A stretch of 47,492 nt of DNA from Flavobacteriia bacterium. Lineage in GTDB: Bacteria; Bacteroidota; Bacteroidia; Flavobacteriales; Flavobacteriaceae. The notes below the pieces were generated by a model. The model saw only the letters and a program-made list of their open reading frames with translations, did not search any database and was not told where the DNA came from. The position numbers and the translations under genes are program-made. Position 1 is the stretch's first letter; each line of letters begins with the position of its first letter. The stretch covers positions 1-47,492 of the forward strand of contig JAABRF010000009.1 of NCBI GenBank assembly GCA_011391075.1, read 5' to 3'. Shown here in pieces: positions 16,682 through 26,238 of this stretch.

Positions 16682-18304
16682 CTACAAATTATCTATAACC
16701 TTATCTTTGGGATACTTCACCTTATAACTCACCCTGATTTTTCTGGTTTCATTGGGTTTTAGATTGAGATCCCAAGTGAGAATACCGGTTTCAGTATTGA
16801 TTTTGGCTTTGTCACTTTCCAATAACTCGATTTCAATGTCTTTGTCCGTACTCAATGGATATTGATCTTTGAGTAGTAAGAAAACATCTTCTTTTTTATT
16901 GTTTCGAACAGTAATATCAAATGTAAAAGTTTGTTCTTTAAAAGCGGATAAGAATTTAGTTCCAGATTTATCTGCCACCTTTTCTCGTTTGATGGAAATC
17001 TTTTTATCTCTACCCATACTGAGGTTAAGCGTATCGGAAGTTTGGTTTGGATTGATAACAGTTTTACCTACATACATACCTTCAAAAATGATATTGGCTT
17101 CACCTGTCAAAAGGTTGTATTTAGAATAATCGCTGATTTCTGCCAATAAGAACGCTTCTTTTTCCACTCGTGGTACTGCATAATATTTGTAAGTAGCCGG
17201 TAATTTGATTTCTTTTAAAGCCACACTATGCGCTTTACTGTTGGAAAGAATATCATAAGGAATATCTATTTCGAATGTAATATTAAGCTGATTTTCTGAA
17301 ATTTTGGTGTAATCAGATATGCCATCATTGGCTACTTCTTCATTGGTTTCCTGAGACGTAACGCTAATTCCTGAAACCTTGCTCTGAAGAACATTCATTT
17401 TCAACATATCATCAGTATAACCATAATAATTAGGATTTCCGTATCTCAAAAACCAAGCACTCAAAATTGGAGCCTGATTATTTTGATTGGGATTGCCACT
17501 CGATAGGGTCAATTTTATTTTTTTCCAGTCTATTCCGGTGTTTTGAATCACTTTGGCTTTATACATCATGTTGATGGGTGCAGTTACACTTTCGGCTCTA
17601 AGGTCGTAGAAAGGCGACCAGGAAGCATTGGAAGTCAAATAATTGATGTCCAAATTGATCAAGCCGGCAGTTTCATTCATCACTTGTAAGATGAGTTTGC
17701 CATTGGAAGTTTTTTCTTCTTTTTCAGTATTGATTTGCAATTTGGCATTCAATCGGCTTAAGGTAGCATTCCACTTATTTTCTCTTTCGTAAATGTTGTT
17801 GAGTGCATTGTTTAGATCGGTGCGTTTGGCATTGTAATAATCGACCAATTTCATGAGTTCGATAACACTAAGTCCGGTATTGGTTCCGGCTACTTGCTGA
17901 TTTTTGTCGAGCAATTCTATGGTTTTGGTATGCGAAGTTCTATCAACGATGATTCTGCTCAATTCTTTTCTAACCAGTTCAATGCTATCTTTTACTTTTT
18001 TGATTTCGGGCGAATTTTCATCAATTTCATATTCAGATAGGTAGTTTTGAGTAAACTGAACCGAAAGCACAGTTACTGTAGAAGGCGCTCCGATTTGCAC
18101 CGTATTTTCATTGAGATAATCGGCTACATTTTTTACGACAATTTCGCTGGTTCCTACCGGAAGCATAACACTTGCCGTTTGACTCAATTCTGCACCGTTG
18201 AAATACACTGTTGCGGCATTAACTTTGGCTGTGGTGAAAACGGGTTTTTGTGCCCATATTTGAATCGAACCACACAAGACGAGTAAGAAAATGAATTTTT
18301 TCAT
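16682..18304 (-). CDS. DUF4139 / mucoidy-inhibitor (MuiA)-like protein
   Basis: A 540-residue exported protein. A signal peptide covers 1-18 (ending IWAQ). The N-terminal DUF4140-type part (about 25-130) begins AKVNAATVYFNGAELSQTASVMLPVGTSEIVVKNV. It is followed by a coiled coil near 95-205 and then the DUF4139 beta-rich domain (NETAGLINLDINYLTSNASWSPFYDLRAE onward, about 215-540). DUF4139 proteins occur in Bacteroidota and other Gram-negatives; one named relative is the mucoidy inhibitor A family. The biochemical role is not established and may concern envelope or polysaccharide. The gene is monocistronic with its own well-formed promoter and is convergent with the band-7 gene. The ATG and length are normal for the family. 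Confidence 0.85.
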   Translation of the reverse strand: MKKFIFLLVLCGSIQIWAQKPVFTTAKVNAATVYFNGAELSQTASVMLPVGTSEIVVKNVADYLNENTVQIGAPSTVTVLSVQFTQNYLSEYEIDENSPEIKKVKDSIELVRKELSRIIVDRTSHTKTIELLDKNQQVAGTNTGLSVIELMKLVDYYNAKRTDLNNALNNIYERENKWNATLSRLNAKLQINTEKEEKTSNGKLILQVMNETAGLINLDINYLTSNASWSPFYDLRAESVTAPINMMYKAKVIQNTGIDWKKIKLTLSSGNPNQNNQAPILSAWFLRYGNPNYYGYTDDMLKMNVLQSKVSGISVTSQETNEEVANDGISDYTKISENQLNITFEIDIPYDILSNSKAHSVALKEIKLPATYKYYAVPRVEKEAFLLAEISDYSKYNLLTGEANIIFEGMYVGKTVINPNQTSDTLNLSMGRDKKISIKREKVADKSGTKFLSAFKEQTFTFDITVRNNKKEDVFLLLKDQYPLSTDKDIEIELLESDKAKINTETGILTWDLNLKPNETRKIRVSYKVKYPKDKVIDNL

Positions 18305-18329
18305 TGGATTTATAAATTAATTGTATGAG

Positions 18330-18359
18330 CAAATTTACAACATTAGTGAAGTGCTCCAA
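18330..18359 (-). promoter_or_regulatory. Promoter of the DUF4139 gene
   Basis: The minus strand has TTG (18359-18357), a 19-base spacer, then TAAATTTG (18337-18330). The predicted start near 18325 leaves a leader of about 21 bases. Confidence 0.6.
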
Positions 18360-18410
18360 CTTAAAATGAGTGAAACAGGTATCCCAATGAGCCAACAGTA
18401 TGATGGTAAA

Positions 18411-18442
18411 AAAAAACCACAACTTAAAAGAGTTGTGGTTTT
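18411..18442 (-). terminator. Terminator of the ppiD-like gene
   Basis: A 12-bp perfect stem (AAAACCACAACT at 18413-18424 with AGTTGTGGTTTT at 18431-18442) with a 6-base loop. On the minus strand it runs into nine or more U. It sits 24 bases beyond the stop codon. Confidence 0.9.
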
Positions 18443-18465
18443 ATATGATTTAGTAAAACTATTTT

Positions 18466-20580
18466 TTACAATTGCAATTCTCCAATATTAGAAGCTTCTC
18501 TCAAAGCACCATATATAGTATTGCCATCTTTACGCATAGCTTTTTCCAATTGCAAACGGGTTGGTTCGTATGAGTTGATTTGTACAGGTACTGTACGTTT
18601 ACCCAATTGAATTGCATACACTCCATTTCTTCCCACAACGTCTCTTACAATCGTGTTTTCTTTCATACTCAACATAGCTCCAATTGCCGATTTATCTCCC
18701 ATCAAAGGAGCTGCAGGTTCGATATAGGAAACATCTGTTAACTGTTGAACCATCACTTTTTCAGTTTGAGCAATACTTGCCAAAGTACCTTTTTCAAGTT
18801 TTTTGGTCAATAAAACAGTTTTTTTCTGATTCAATAAAATTGGTTTTACGCGATCGGAAGCCATTGTAGCTGACATCAAACCTTCTTTTTGCTTCATCGT
18901 AACTTGAGCAATAACATAAGATTTATCTAAATCAAAACGCTTGATATCGCCCACTTCAGTTTGATTTTCAAAAGCCCAATATACGATTTGAGAATTAACG
19001 CCGGGTAATCCCGCAATATTCTCATCCATACGGCTTAATTTTTCTGCTTTTCTAACTTCCATTTTGGAATCTTTTGCAATTTTTTCAAACTCTTTAGAAT
19101 CCTTGGAAACTTTGGAATTAAAACCTTCTGCTACTTCAAATGCTTTTCGCACTGTAACTTCTGATGGCTCAATTACTTTAGCAAGTGTGGCAACTTTAAT
19201 ACCTAATTCAGATTTGGAATCAGTTTTTTTGATGATATGGTATCCAAATTCGGTTTCAACCATACCTACTTCTCCAGTTCCATTTCCAAATACCCAATCA
19301 TTAAATTGAGGAACCATCATTCCTTCTTTAAACCAGTTTAAATCACCACCCATTTGGGCTGAGCTGTCGTCAGAGTTCAATTGAGCTTCGGTTGCAAAAT
19401 CTGCGCCACCTTTTATTTTTGCTAATTCTTGTTCTGCTAATGCCTTGGCTTCATCTTTGGTTCTAGCCGTTTTAGGAGTAGCTCTTGATCCGGTATAAGC
19501 ATATAAAATATGACTGGCTCTAGCCGATGGAACTTGTTTTTGTTCTACAACTTTAGTAGCTTTATAATAACCTCCTTCTTCATAAGGACCAACTAAAACA
19601 CCTACACCCAAGTTAAACAATGAATCAGTAACTTGTGGTTGAGCGCCTTTAAAAATAAAATTATTGTCACCAGGAATATCAGAATAAGCTTTTACAAAAC
19701 TAGCGGCATCAGTAGTGTTGGCAAATCCTTTGATGGTATCCATTACTTTTACATCATCTGCCGATGGTTCTTGAAAATCTTGAATCAAACGAGTTATGCT
19801 ATTGTAAACATCTTTTTTATCCTCAACTGAAGGATCAACATCCATTACTACATATTGAATACTGCGTCTTGCAGTGGTTTTGAATTGGCTTTTATGTGCT
19901 TTTACATATGCTTCAATTTCCGCATCGGTAACTTGAATAGTGCTATCGGGAATGGAGCTAAAAGGTAAGAAAACAAATGAACCGTTGACACGAGTGTTGG
20001 CAGTGATGTATTCTCTTTTTGCTTGTTCTAAAGGAATCCCCAATCCGGCACTAACTGCATTAATGTAGGTATTGCGTTCCAAATTTTGTTTGATTTGTTT
20101 TTCAGATAACAACCAATTATTCCATCTTGCTTTACCTTCTTCAGAATCATCCTCTTTCATTTCAGCAATAAAGGTTTTTACACTTTCTTCGTCAAAAAGT
20201 CCGGCTTCATTTTGAAATTGAGGATTGGATTGAAGTTGAGGATCACTGATAATTGCATTCCAAATTTCTTTTTCACCAATTACAATTCCTGCTTTTTTAA
20301 GTTGTTTGTCAAATATTTTTTCACCAATGATATTTTCCCAAACTTGTCTGGAAGCTTGAGAATCATTAGTGCCTCCATTAGCAGCAGTGAAAGATTTTAC
20401 TTTTTCGGTAAATTCTTCACGAGTGATGTGTTCCCCATCCACGCTACCAATTGAATTTTGCTTTTTGGAATTGAAAAAACTCATGATATCATCGGGACTG
20501 GCTACAAACATAAACATTGCAAGCCCAACCAAAATAATCAATAAGTAAGATTTACTTCTTATCTGCGATAAAATAGCCAT
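18466..20580 (-). CDS. ppiD: PpiD-like periplasmic chaperone / peptidyl-prolyl isomerase
   Basis: A 704-residue membrane-anchored foldase. One signal-anchor helix (about 11-29) is preceded by basic residues, followed by a SurA-type N-terminal chaperone region (IGSVDGEHITREEFTEKVKSF, about 43-200). A parvulin (PPIC) domain lies at about 353-455: ASHILYAYTG at its start, GGDLNWFKEGMMVPQFNDWVF in the middle and EFGYHIIKKTD at its end. A long C-terminal chaperone part completes it. The layout matches PpiD, which sits in the inner membrane at the Sec exit and helps outer-membrane proteins fold. It lies downstream of lptC but is separated by 229 bases, so it probably has its own promoter. The symbol follows domain architecture, not a proven orthology. 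Confidence 0.85.
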   Translation of the reverse strand: MAILSQIRSKSYLLIILVGLAMFMFVASPDDIMSFFNSKKQNSIGSVDGEHITREEFTEKVKSFTAANGGTNDSQASRQVWENIIGEKIFDKQLKKAGIVIGEKEIWNAIISDPQLQSNPQFQNEAGLFDEESVKTFIAEMKEDDSEEGKARWNNWLLSEKQIKQNLERNTYINAVSAGLGIPLEQAKREYITANTRVNGSFVFLPFSSIPDSTIQVTDAEIEAYVKAHKSQFKTTARRSIQYVVMDVDPSVEDKKDVYNSITRLIQDFQEPSADDVKVMDTIKGFANTTDAASFVKAYSDIPGDNNFIFKGAQPQVTDSLFNLGVGVLVGPYEEGGYYKATKVVEQKQVPSARASHILYAYTGSRATPKTARTKDEAKALAEQELAKIKGGADFATEAQLNSDDSSAQMGGDLNWFKEGMMVPQFNDWVFGNGTGEVGMVETEFGYHIIKKTDSKSELGIKVATLAKVIEPSEVTVRKAFEVAEGFNSKVSKDSKEFEKIAKDSKMEVRKAEKLSRMDENIAGLPGVNSQIVYWAFENQTEVGDIKRFDLDKSYVIAQVTMKQKEGLMSATMASDRVKPILLNQKKTVLLTKKLEKGTLASIAQTEKVMVQQLTDVSYIEPAAPLMGDKSAIGAMLSMKENTIVRDVVGRNGVYAIQLGKRTVPVQINSYEPTRLQLEKAMRKDGNTIYGALREASNIGELQL

Positions 20581-20809
20581 ATTCTAATAATTTTAGATTT
20601 ACGATTTAACGATTTATTCCAGCAAATTCCAAAAATTCTAAGACTGTTGAAATTTGATTCTAAAAATAGGGTGCGAAAATACGATTAAGTATTGAAATAT
20701 AAAAATTTACAAGCCGATATGTTGTGAAGTAAGGATTGAAAATGCTATATATATGAAGACATAAGTTGTAAATCCTAAAGAGTAAGATAATAAGAAGAGC
20801 TACTTATTT

Positions 20810-21379
20810 TTATTTAGGACTAATGACCTCTTCTTCAGGTGTATCTTTAACTTGCAAAACACCACTGTTGTTCCTTACATGCCATCGGGTGAGGTTTTCA
20901 CTGGCTTCAAATCCTTCTCCTTGTAAAGTATCGGTAGGTGTAATAAAGGTAAACGCTCTTTCCGTAACAAAATAATGGAATTTTTGATCCCAGAAAATCT
21001 GAGAAGTTTTAAGGGTGTATTTATCTTTATGATTGATGATGACAACGTTATCACGTAGTTCAGAAACATCAGTTTTGGAATAAGTAATGGCATAATCTCC
21101 ATCTACAGTAGTTGAGTCACCGTCTTTGTATATCTTGGTAATATGCAAGCCTTCAGGAAATTCGGTGTAGGGGTGTTCTTTTCTATTGCTAAAGTCATAA
21201 AGTAACGGACTGAGCATTTTGGTAGTTATATCCCCGGAGTCTTTATACACCATATTGATATTTTCAGCTACCCCAATGGGTAAGTTTTTGTCTGCCAAAA
21301 AATCTCTAACCTCCTTGATGTCATTTGTACACGAAAAAAACAGTGTTGCCATTATTATGGCAACACTGTAAGTAAACAT
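20810..21379 (-). CDS. lptC: LPS export protein LptC (lipoprotein form)
   Basis: A 189-residue periplasmic component of the LPS transport bridge that passes LPS from the LptBFG transporter to LptA. The chosen ATG (MFTYSVAIIMATLFFSC) gives a lipoprotein signal with lipobox FFSC (Cys17); an upstream TTG at 21403 would add eight residues without need. The body has the LptC beta-jellyroll pattern: YDFSNRKEHPYTEFPEGLHI, then YAITYSKTDVSELRDNVVIINHKDKYTLKTSQIFWDQKFHYFVTE. This is the form seen in Bacteroidota, where LptC is usually a lipoprotein rather than membrane-spanning. It follows the TPR gene by 51 bases in the coaX cluster. No other lpt gene is in the window. Confidence 0.88.
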   Translation of the reverse strand: MFTYSVAIIMATLFFSCTNDIKEVRDFLADKNLPIGVAENINMVYKDSGDITTKMLSPLLYDFSNRKEHPYTEFPEGLHITKIYKDGDSTTVDGDYAITYSKTDVSELRDNVVIINHKDKYTLKTSQIFWDQKFHYFVTERAFTFITPTDTLQGEGFEASENLTRWHVRNNSGVLQVKDTPEEEVISPK

Positions 21380-21430
21380 GTATTTTGGTTTTAAAAAAAT
21401 CAAAGTTGTTTTTTTATTTTACACTTTCAA

Positions 21431-22819
21431 TTAAGGAACTCTAACCGATTCACCGATCCAACAGTTGATTCTCCATGAACTACCAGAAGTTAAATTTTCA
21501 TTAAACACATCTAATGTAGTAGGGGCTTTAGAACCGTAACTATTGATGAATTTGTTTGCCAAAGTTGAAATACTTGGGTCAACTGATTTAGCCTTGTACG
21601 CTTTTTCAAGTGCAGCTTGATATACCATTCTTTCTCCAAAAACACCTCCACCACCACATGTTCTAGCACTTGAAGCATACATTTGAGCAATTAATAAATA
21701 TGCTTTTCCTAAACTTGGTCTTGATTCCAGTGCTTGATAGGCGTAAGTACGAGCTTCTGCTAAACGCCCTTTTCCTTGCATGATTTGGGCTATTTTAAAT
21801 AATATTTCTGCCTTTTTAAAATTGTCAGTTTCCAAATTTACAGCTTTTTTGAAATATTCGAGCGCTTTGTTTTCGTCTCCTTTTTTCAATTGTAAGTTGG
21901 CGTAAGAAATATATGCATTTGAACTAGGGTCTGCATTGATATAGACTTCTACTATTTGGTCATATAAATCCGAATCGGTACATCCTTTATTTTGTAAGCG
22001 ATCAACACTTCTGCTCAACCAAGTAATATCGGTTTTGTGACTTTCAAATTCAGCTTGATATAATGGTATTAATCTCTCACAAGTTGCGAATTCTTCAGAC
22101 ATATCTGTAATCAAACTGGCTACCATTCCCAAACTTTCCATGTTTTGGGAGTAAGCTACTCTATTGTTTTTTTGAGTATCACTCAATTCAACTCCATTGG
22201 TTTCCATGGTTTGAAAATCTTCCAATTTTTTTGAAAAATTATCTACTTTTCTGTTGATGACATCCGTTAAGTTGTCATACATATCAAAAATAAATTGAAC
22301 GTTGTTGTCTTTATTTCTTTTGATAATTCCTTCATAATACAATGGAATGGCTTTAACACCCATTTCTTCTGGATTGGTTTTATATGCTTTTTCAAAAAAC
22401 TCAAAGTATTCAGTTTCAGGACTTCCGGTTTTGTATAAAAAGTCTGCCCAATCACTGTATATTTTGGCAGGATTATCATTTGGAAAATATTGTAATCTTT
22501 GTTTGAAAACTTTAACAACCAAATCTTTAGCTACTTGTTTTTCAGCTTCTGTTGTGGCTTTTTGATAACGATAATCTGCTATATCCGAACCAATTTTGTA
22601 TATATTTATGGATAAATCGGGACAATTTTCAAATGTCCACAACCAATTGTCATAAGCTAAATCGTAATTTTTGTTTTTGGCATCAACGCGGAATAAGTTG
22701 TATTTTATATTACACTCTTGTTCTTTGTTTTCTTGAGCGTTAACAATAATACCTTGTGTCAAAAACAAAAAGGTAAGGGTTGCTAATAATCCTTTCATTG
22801 TTAAAGTCTTCATTGTCAT
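21431..22819 (-). CDS. Exported tetratricopeptide repeat protein
   Basis: A 462-residue secreted protein with a signal peptide (about 1-28, ending VNAQ). The body is helical, with recognisable TPRs near 300-400 (NAYISYANLQLKKGDENKALEYFKKAVNLETDNFKKAEILFKIAQIMQGKGRLAEARTYAYQALESRPSLGKAYLLIAQMY), and degenerate repeats before them. A cysteine-glycine cluster (TCGGGGVFGERMVYQAALEKAYKAK) follows, and the protein ends NCWIGESVRVP. No enzymatic motif is seen. It is encoded 12 bases after an outer-membrane barrel gene and before lptC, so a scaffold role in outer-membrane biogenesis is reasonable inference. The exact function is unknown. An alternative start at the third-codon Met (22813) is equally possible. 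Confidence 0.8.
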   Translation of the reverse strand: MTMKTLTMKGLLATLTFLFLTQGIIVNAQENKEQECNIKYNLFRVDAKNKNYDLAYDNWLWTFENCPDLSINIYKIGSDIADYRYQKATTEAEKQVAKDLVVKVFKQRLQYFPNDNPAKIYSDWADFLYKTGSPETEYFEFFEKAYKTNPEEMGVKAIPLYYEGIIKRNKDNNVQFIFDMYDNLTDVINRKVDNFSKKLEDFQTMETNGVELSDTQKNNRVAYSQNMESLGMVASLITDMSEEFATCERLIPLYQAEFESHKTDITWLSRSVDRLQNKGCTDSDLYDQIVEVYINADPSSNAYISYANLQLKKGDENKALEYFKKAVNLETDNFKKAEILFKIAQIMQGKGRLAEARTYAYQALESRPSLGKAYLLIAQMYASSARTCGGGGVFGERMVYQAALEKAYKAKSVDPSISTLANKFINSYGSKAPTTLDVFNENLTSGSSWRINCWIGESVRVP

Positions 22820-22831
22820 CTAAGTTTAAAG

Positions 22832-24121
22832 TTAATTAATTTTACTTTTTTGGAACCATTTTTCAGCTAAATTGAGTCCGAGACGCAAATTAACGTAATT
22901 TTCTTGAATTAAACCTTGAGATGTTTCACCTCTTTTTCCGTACTCAACACTGACATTTAATCTGGTTAGTTGGTTTCCTACGGGTAAACCCAAACCAAAA
23001 GATATGCCAAAGTCTTTCATTTCCGAAAAAGAATTTACGGGACCATCGACATCCAAGGAAATTCCAGGGTTTTCAAAACGCACACCTGCTCGGTATATTA
23101 CTCTTTGCCAATAGCTTGAAATTGAATTTTTCTTTGGTAAATAATAACCGCCTACAGCTATTTGGGAGCGATTGGTATATTTGATTTTAGAATTACTCAT
23201 CAGTTCTGTGTCAAATTCCAAAGCATTTTGCATGTTGTATTCGATACCAGCATACCAAATATCCGGATTTCCAATTCCAATTCCAGAATGGAAAGCCAAA
23301 GGTCTTGAAATTTTCCCTTTTACCGCTTCATTGCTGAAAAGCGTATCTTGAGGAGATTCGGTTCCGTAAGTACTATATAAAAAAGTATAAAAAACATTAT
23401 CACTTTCTGTATGAATATCATTGGCGAGTTTTATACTGCTTTCAATATTTAATTCCAATCCTTTCTTAATCTCAGTTTGATAAGCCCCACCCAATTTAAT
23501 ACCAACTCCACTTATTTGAGATTGGTTTCTATAACGGGTGTAAAGTTGGGTCTCAGCTCTTTGATTGATTACATTGTTTTCAATACTGCCAAAAATAAAT
23601 TCAGTTTCGGCCCCGATACTCAAACCTTTCCCTGCCTGAATTCCAACTCCCATAAAAAAACGATTGGTGCCACCGTTTCCATTGAATAAATTGGCTTCAA
23701 GGATTTCGTCATCTGTGTCATAAATTTCTTGAGCGATATTATAACCCACATTTGAATTGGGTTGTAACCCTACCATGAATCCCATTTTTTTAGTGATAGG
23801 AAAACCAGCTGTCAAATAAGATAGGCTAGTGAAAGAAGAATTCTGAGTTTGACTAGCATCTTTGAGCGTCAAAAATTGGGTTTTTACCCCAATATCAAAT
23901 AAAGTGTATTGTACATTACTTAATAAAGCCGGATTGGCAAAATTAAGTTCGTGTGTTCTATTCAAAGCAACAGAAATGCCACCCATTCCGGCAGAAGCTA
24001 TAGATATTTGTTGGTTATTTTCTCCAATTCCGAAAAAGGAATATGGAGATTGATTGGTTACTTGCCCGAAAAAAGTGGTGTTCCATGCAAGAAACATTAA
24101 AAAACTAATCTTTTTTATCAT
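22832..24121 (-). CDS. Outer-membrane beta-barrel protein (FadL-like)
   Basis: A 429-residue outer-membrane protein with a signal peptide (about 1-19, ending FFGQ). The mature N-terminus SPYSFFGIGENNQQISIASAGMGGISVALNRTHELNFANPALLS is characteristic of FadL/TodX-like barrels, whose N-terminus plugs the pore (NPA motif). The rest alternates short hydrophobic strands with turns to the end (LRLGLNLAEKWFQKSKIN). FadL-type channels take up hydrophobic compounds. Its start codon lies inside the 3' end of coaX (17-base overlap), and the TPR gene follows after 12 bases, so all three are likely co-transcribed. The substrate is not evident. The family assignment is by overall pattern, so moderate confidence. 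Confidence 0.75.
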   Translation of the reverse strand: MIKKISFLMFLAWNTTFFGQVTNQSPYSFFGIGENNQQISIASAGMGGISVALNRTHELNFANPALLSNVQYTLFDIGVKTQFLTLKDASQTQNSSFTSLSYLTAGFPITKKMGFMVGLQPNSNVGYNIAQEIYDTDDEILEANLFNGNGGTNRFFMGVGIQAGKGLSIGAETEFIFGSIENNVINQRAETQLYTRYRNQSQISGVGIKLGGAYQTEIKKGLELNIESSIKLANDIHTESDNVFYTFLYSTYGTESPQDTLFSNEAVKGKISRPLAFHSGIGIGNPDIWYAGIEYNMQNALEFDTELMSNSKIKYTNRSQIAVGGYYLPKKNSISSYWQRVIYRAGVRFENPGISLDVDGPVNSFSEMKDFGISFGLGLPVGNQLTRLNVSVEYGKRGETSQGLIQENYVNLRLGLNLAEKWFQKSKIN

Positions 24122-24842
24122 TGGTGTTTAATTTCAAAATGGTATAGAGTCCTTCCAAAAGGAAAAACGGACGGACAAAGATGCTACTTTTTAATTGTTT
24201 AGCCAAAAACTCGGCATCTCCGCCTGTTAAAACAACTGTTAATTTTTTGTAATCTGTTGAATATTGGTTGATTACCCCTTCAATTTCTTGAAGAGTTCCA
24301 TTGACTACGCCTGAATGGATTGAATTTTGAGTATTATTTCCCAAATAATTTTCAGGAATTTGTTTCTCCAATAACGGTAGTTTGGCAGTATAATCATGCA
24401 AAGCCTTGTAACGACTGTGGATACCGGGTGAAATGGCTCCGCCCCAATAGGCTATGTTTCGGTCCAAAAAATCGTAGGTAATGCAAGTTCCGGCATCAAT
24501 TATTAAAACATTTTGTTCCGGAAAAATTGAAGCTGCCGCTGCCGCTAAGGCTATTCTATCTACACCCAAAGTGAGAGGTGTTTCATATCTATTTACAAAA
24601 GGAACTTTTGTTTCTTGATTCAAAACCAATACTGCTAAGGTATCAGAAAGCCATTGTTTTTCATTGTCATTCAATTTTCCAACGGAAGAAACAATACCCG
24701 ATTTAATATTATATTTTTGAATAATTTGGCTTATTTCATGCTTGAAGTCGACATGTTCAAATGTAGCATGAATGCGCAAAGTATCTTTTTCAAAAAGACC
24801 AATTTTTATAGATGTATTTCCTATGTCTATGACTAATTGCAT
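24105..24842 (-). CDS. coaX: Type III pantothenate kinase
   Basis: A 245-residue cytoplasmic enzyme for the first step of coenzyme A synthesis: pantothenate plus ATP gives 4'-phosphopantothenate. It belongs to the ASKHA fold. Visible family motifs are DIGNTSIKIGLF at 5-16 (phosphate-1), TLGVDRIALAAAA near 91-103, IDAGTCITYDF near 115-125 and GGAISPGIHSRYKALHDYTAKLP, with TGGDAEF near the end. Length fits the family. The start is ATG 24842 (MQLVID); the preceding TTG would add one residue. A near-consensus -7 box (TAATCTTG, 24857-24864) lies just upstream. Its 3' end overlaps the outer-membrane protein gene, and queA lies upstream behind a terminator. Confidence 0.95.
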   Translation of the reverse strand: MQLVIDIGNTSIKIGLFEKDTLRIHATFEHVDFKHEISQIIQKYNIKSGIVSSVGKLNDNEKQWLSDTLAVLVLNQETKVPFVNRYETPLTLGVDRIALAAAAASIFPEQNVLIIDAGTCITYDFLDRNIAYWGGAISPGIHSRYKALHDYTAKLPLLEKQIPENYLGNNTQNSIHSGVVNGTLQEIEGVINQYSTDYKKLTVVLTGGDAEFLAKQLKSSIFVRPFFLLEGLYTILKLNTNDKKD

Positions 24843-24865
24843 CAACCGGTTTTGTGCAAGATTAG

Positions 24866-24899
24866 TAAAAGGAGAACAGCCTTTTCAGGAAGTTCTCCT
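24866..24899 (-). terminator. Terminator of queA
   Basis: AGGAGAAC (24870-24877) pairs perfectly with GTTCTCCT (24892-24899) across a 14-base loop. On the minus strand the stem is followed by TTTT. It lies just past the queA stop. Confidence 0.65.
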
Positions 24900-24913
24900 A
24901 TTTATATTCTATA

Positions 24914-25963
24914 TTAAATGATGAGCATGGCATCACCATAAGAGAAGAATCTGTATTGTTCTTTGACAGCTTCTTTATAAGCTTTCATGATTAAATCAAA
25001 ACCTGCAAATGCGGCAGTCATCATCAATAACGTCGATTTTGGAGTGTGAAAATTTGTAATCATAGCATCTGCTACACTAAATTCATAGGGTGGAAAAATG
25101 AATTTGTGTGTCCACTTATCGCAAGGATGTAAGAGTTTGTTGGCTGAAACAGAACTTTCCACAGCTCTCATTACAGTTGTTCCAACGGCAATTACTTTCT
25201 TGCCATCGGCATGTGTTTGATTGACTTTATCGGCTACATGCTGATCGATTATGATTTGCTCAGAATCCATTTTATGTTTGGACAAATCTTCTACTTCCAC
25301 GGGATTAAATGTCCCCAAACCAACATGAAGCGTTAGTTCAGCAAATTCAATGCCTTTGATTTCCATTTTTTTCATCAAGTGTTTGGAAAAATGCAAACCA
25401 GCAGTTGGAGCAGCTACTGCACCTTCATGCTTGGCATAAATGGTTTGATAACGTTCTGCATCTTCGGGAGTAGCTTCCCTTTTGATATATTTGGGAAGTG
25501 GAGTTTGTCCCAATTCTTTCAATTTGGCTATAAATGACTCATGATCTCCATCAAATAAAAAGCGAAGGGTTCTTCCACGTGAAGTGGTGTTGTCAATTAC
25601 CTCTGCTACCAATGTATCATCATCATCAAAGAAAAGTTTGTTCCCAATTCTAATTTTACGAGCAGGATCCACCAAAACATCCCAAAGCCGGTGTTCTGAG
25701 TTTAATTCTCTCAATAAGAAAACTTCAATTTTGGCTCCGGTTTTTTCTTTTTCTCCCATCAATCGAGCGGGAAAAACTTTGGTATTGTTCAACAACATCA
25801 AATCCCCTTCATCAAAATAATCAATTAGATCTTTAAAATGTTTGTGTTCAATGGTTCCTGTCTTGCGATTAACTACCATTAATCTAGATTCATCACGGTT
25901 TTCAGTTGGAAATTCAGCGAGTAGTTCTTTAGGTAGTTCGAAATCGAATTTGGATAACTTCAT
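24914..25963 (-). CDS. queA: S-adenosylmethionine:tRNA ribosyltransferase-isomerase
   Basis: A 349-residue cytoplasmic enzyme of queuosine biosynthesis. It transfers and isomerises the ribose of S-adenosylmethionine onto preQ1-modified tRNA to give epoxyqueuosine. The N-terminus [30 protein letters not shown] is diagnostic, as are [25 protein letters not shown], the central [18 protein letters not shown] with TLHVGLGTF, and the C-terminal [14 protein letters not shown] and [12 protein letters not shown]. The protein is full length with an ATG start. It has its own promoter about 80 bases upstream and a terminator, so it is monocistronic. No other queuosine gene is in the window, and the leader does not look like a preQ1 riboswitch. 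Confidence 0.97.
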   Translation of the reverse strand: MKLSKFDFELPKELLAEFPTENRDESRLMVVNRKTGTIEHKHFKDLIDYFDEGDLMLLNNTKVFPARLMGEKEKTGAKIEVFLLRELNSEHRLWDVLVDPARKIRIGNKLFFDDDDTLVAEVIDNTTSRGRTLRFLFDGDHESFIAKLKELGQTPLPKYIKREATPEDAERYQTIYAKHEGAVAAPTAGLHFSKHLMKKMEIKGIEFAELTLHVGLGTFNPVEVEDLSKHKMDSEQIIIDQHVADKVNQTHADGKKVIAVGTTVMRAVESSVSANKLLHPCDKWTHKFIFPPYEFSVADAMITNFHTPKSTLLMMTAAFAGFDLIMKAYKEAVKEQYRFFSYGDAMLII

Positions 25964-26049
25964 ACGTTTATGACTTTAGTCGTTTGGTTTGAGACTTGTT
26001 AATTGCTTCAAAATGCAAAAAACATTTAGCTTTTGACTTTAAAAGCCGG

Positions 26050-26081
26050 CAAATATACAATATCGGTATAGGAGAAGTCAA
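26050..26081 (-). promoter_or_regulatory. Promoter of queA
   Basis: The minus strand reads TTG (26081-26079), a 21-base spacer, then TATATTTG (26057-26050). Confidence 0.5.
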
Positions 26082-26177
26082 GTAATTGCTTAAGTATTTT
26101 TAAAACAAATTTGTAAATCTTTTCAGTTTTAGTTTTTTTTTATGATTGTGAGGCCTTATTTTTTGATAAAATGTAAA

Positions 26178-26227
26178 ATTGACATTATTTATTTCTTAGA
26201 AAATGACTATTGTCAATAATTGACATT
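26178..26227. promoter_or_regulatory. Operator-like ATTGACA array
   Basis: TGTCAATAATTGACA (26211-26225) is a perfect 15-base palindrome with an odd centre. ATTGACATT is repeated directly at 26178-26186 and 26219-26227. The palindrome touches the likely -33 region of the aminotransferase promoter, so it would suit a repressor. Confidence 0.5.
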
Positions 26228-26238
26228 TTGATTAGGTT

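Noticed and set aside
20773-20819. TCCTAAA/TTTAGGA inverted repeat as lptC terminator
   Set aside because: Arms are 7 bases around a 33-base loop, one arm overlaps the gene end, and no U tract follows on the minus strand; too weak to call.
25964-26049. preQ1 riboswitch in the queA leader
   Set aside because: Only a small GCTTTT/AAAAGC hairpin is present; no preQ1-I or preQ1-II-like conserved loop or tail was seen.
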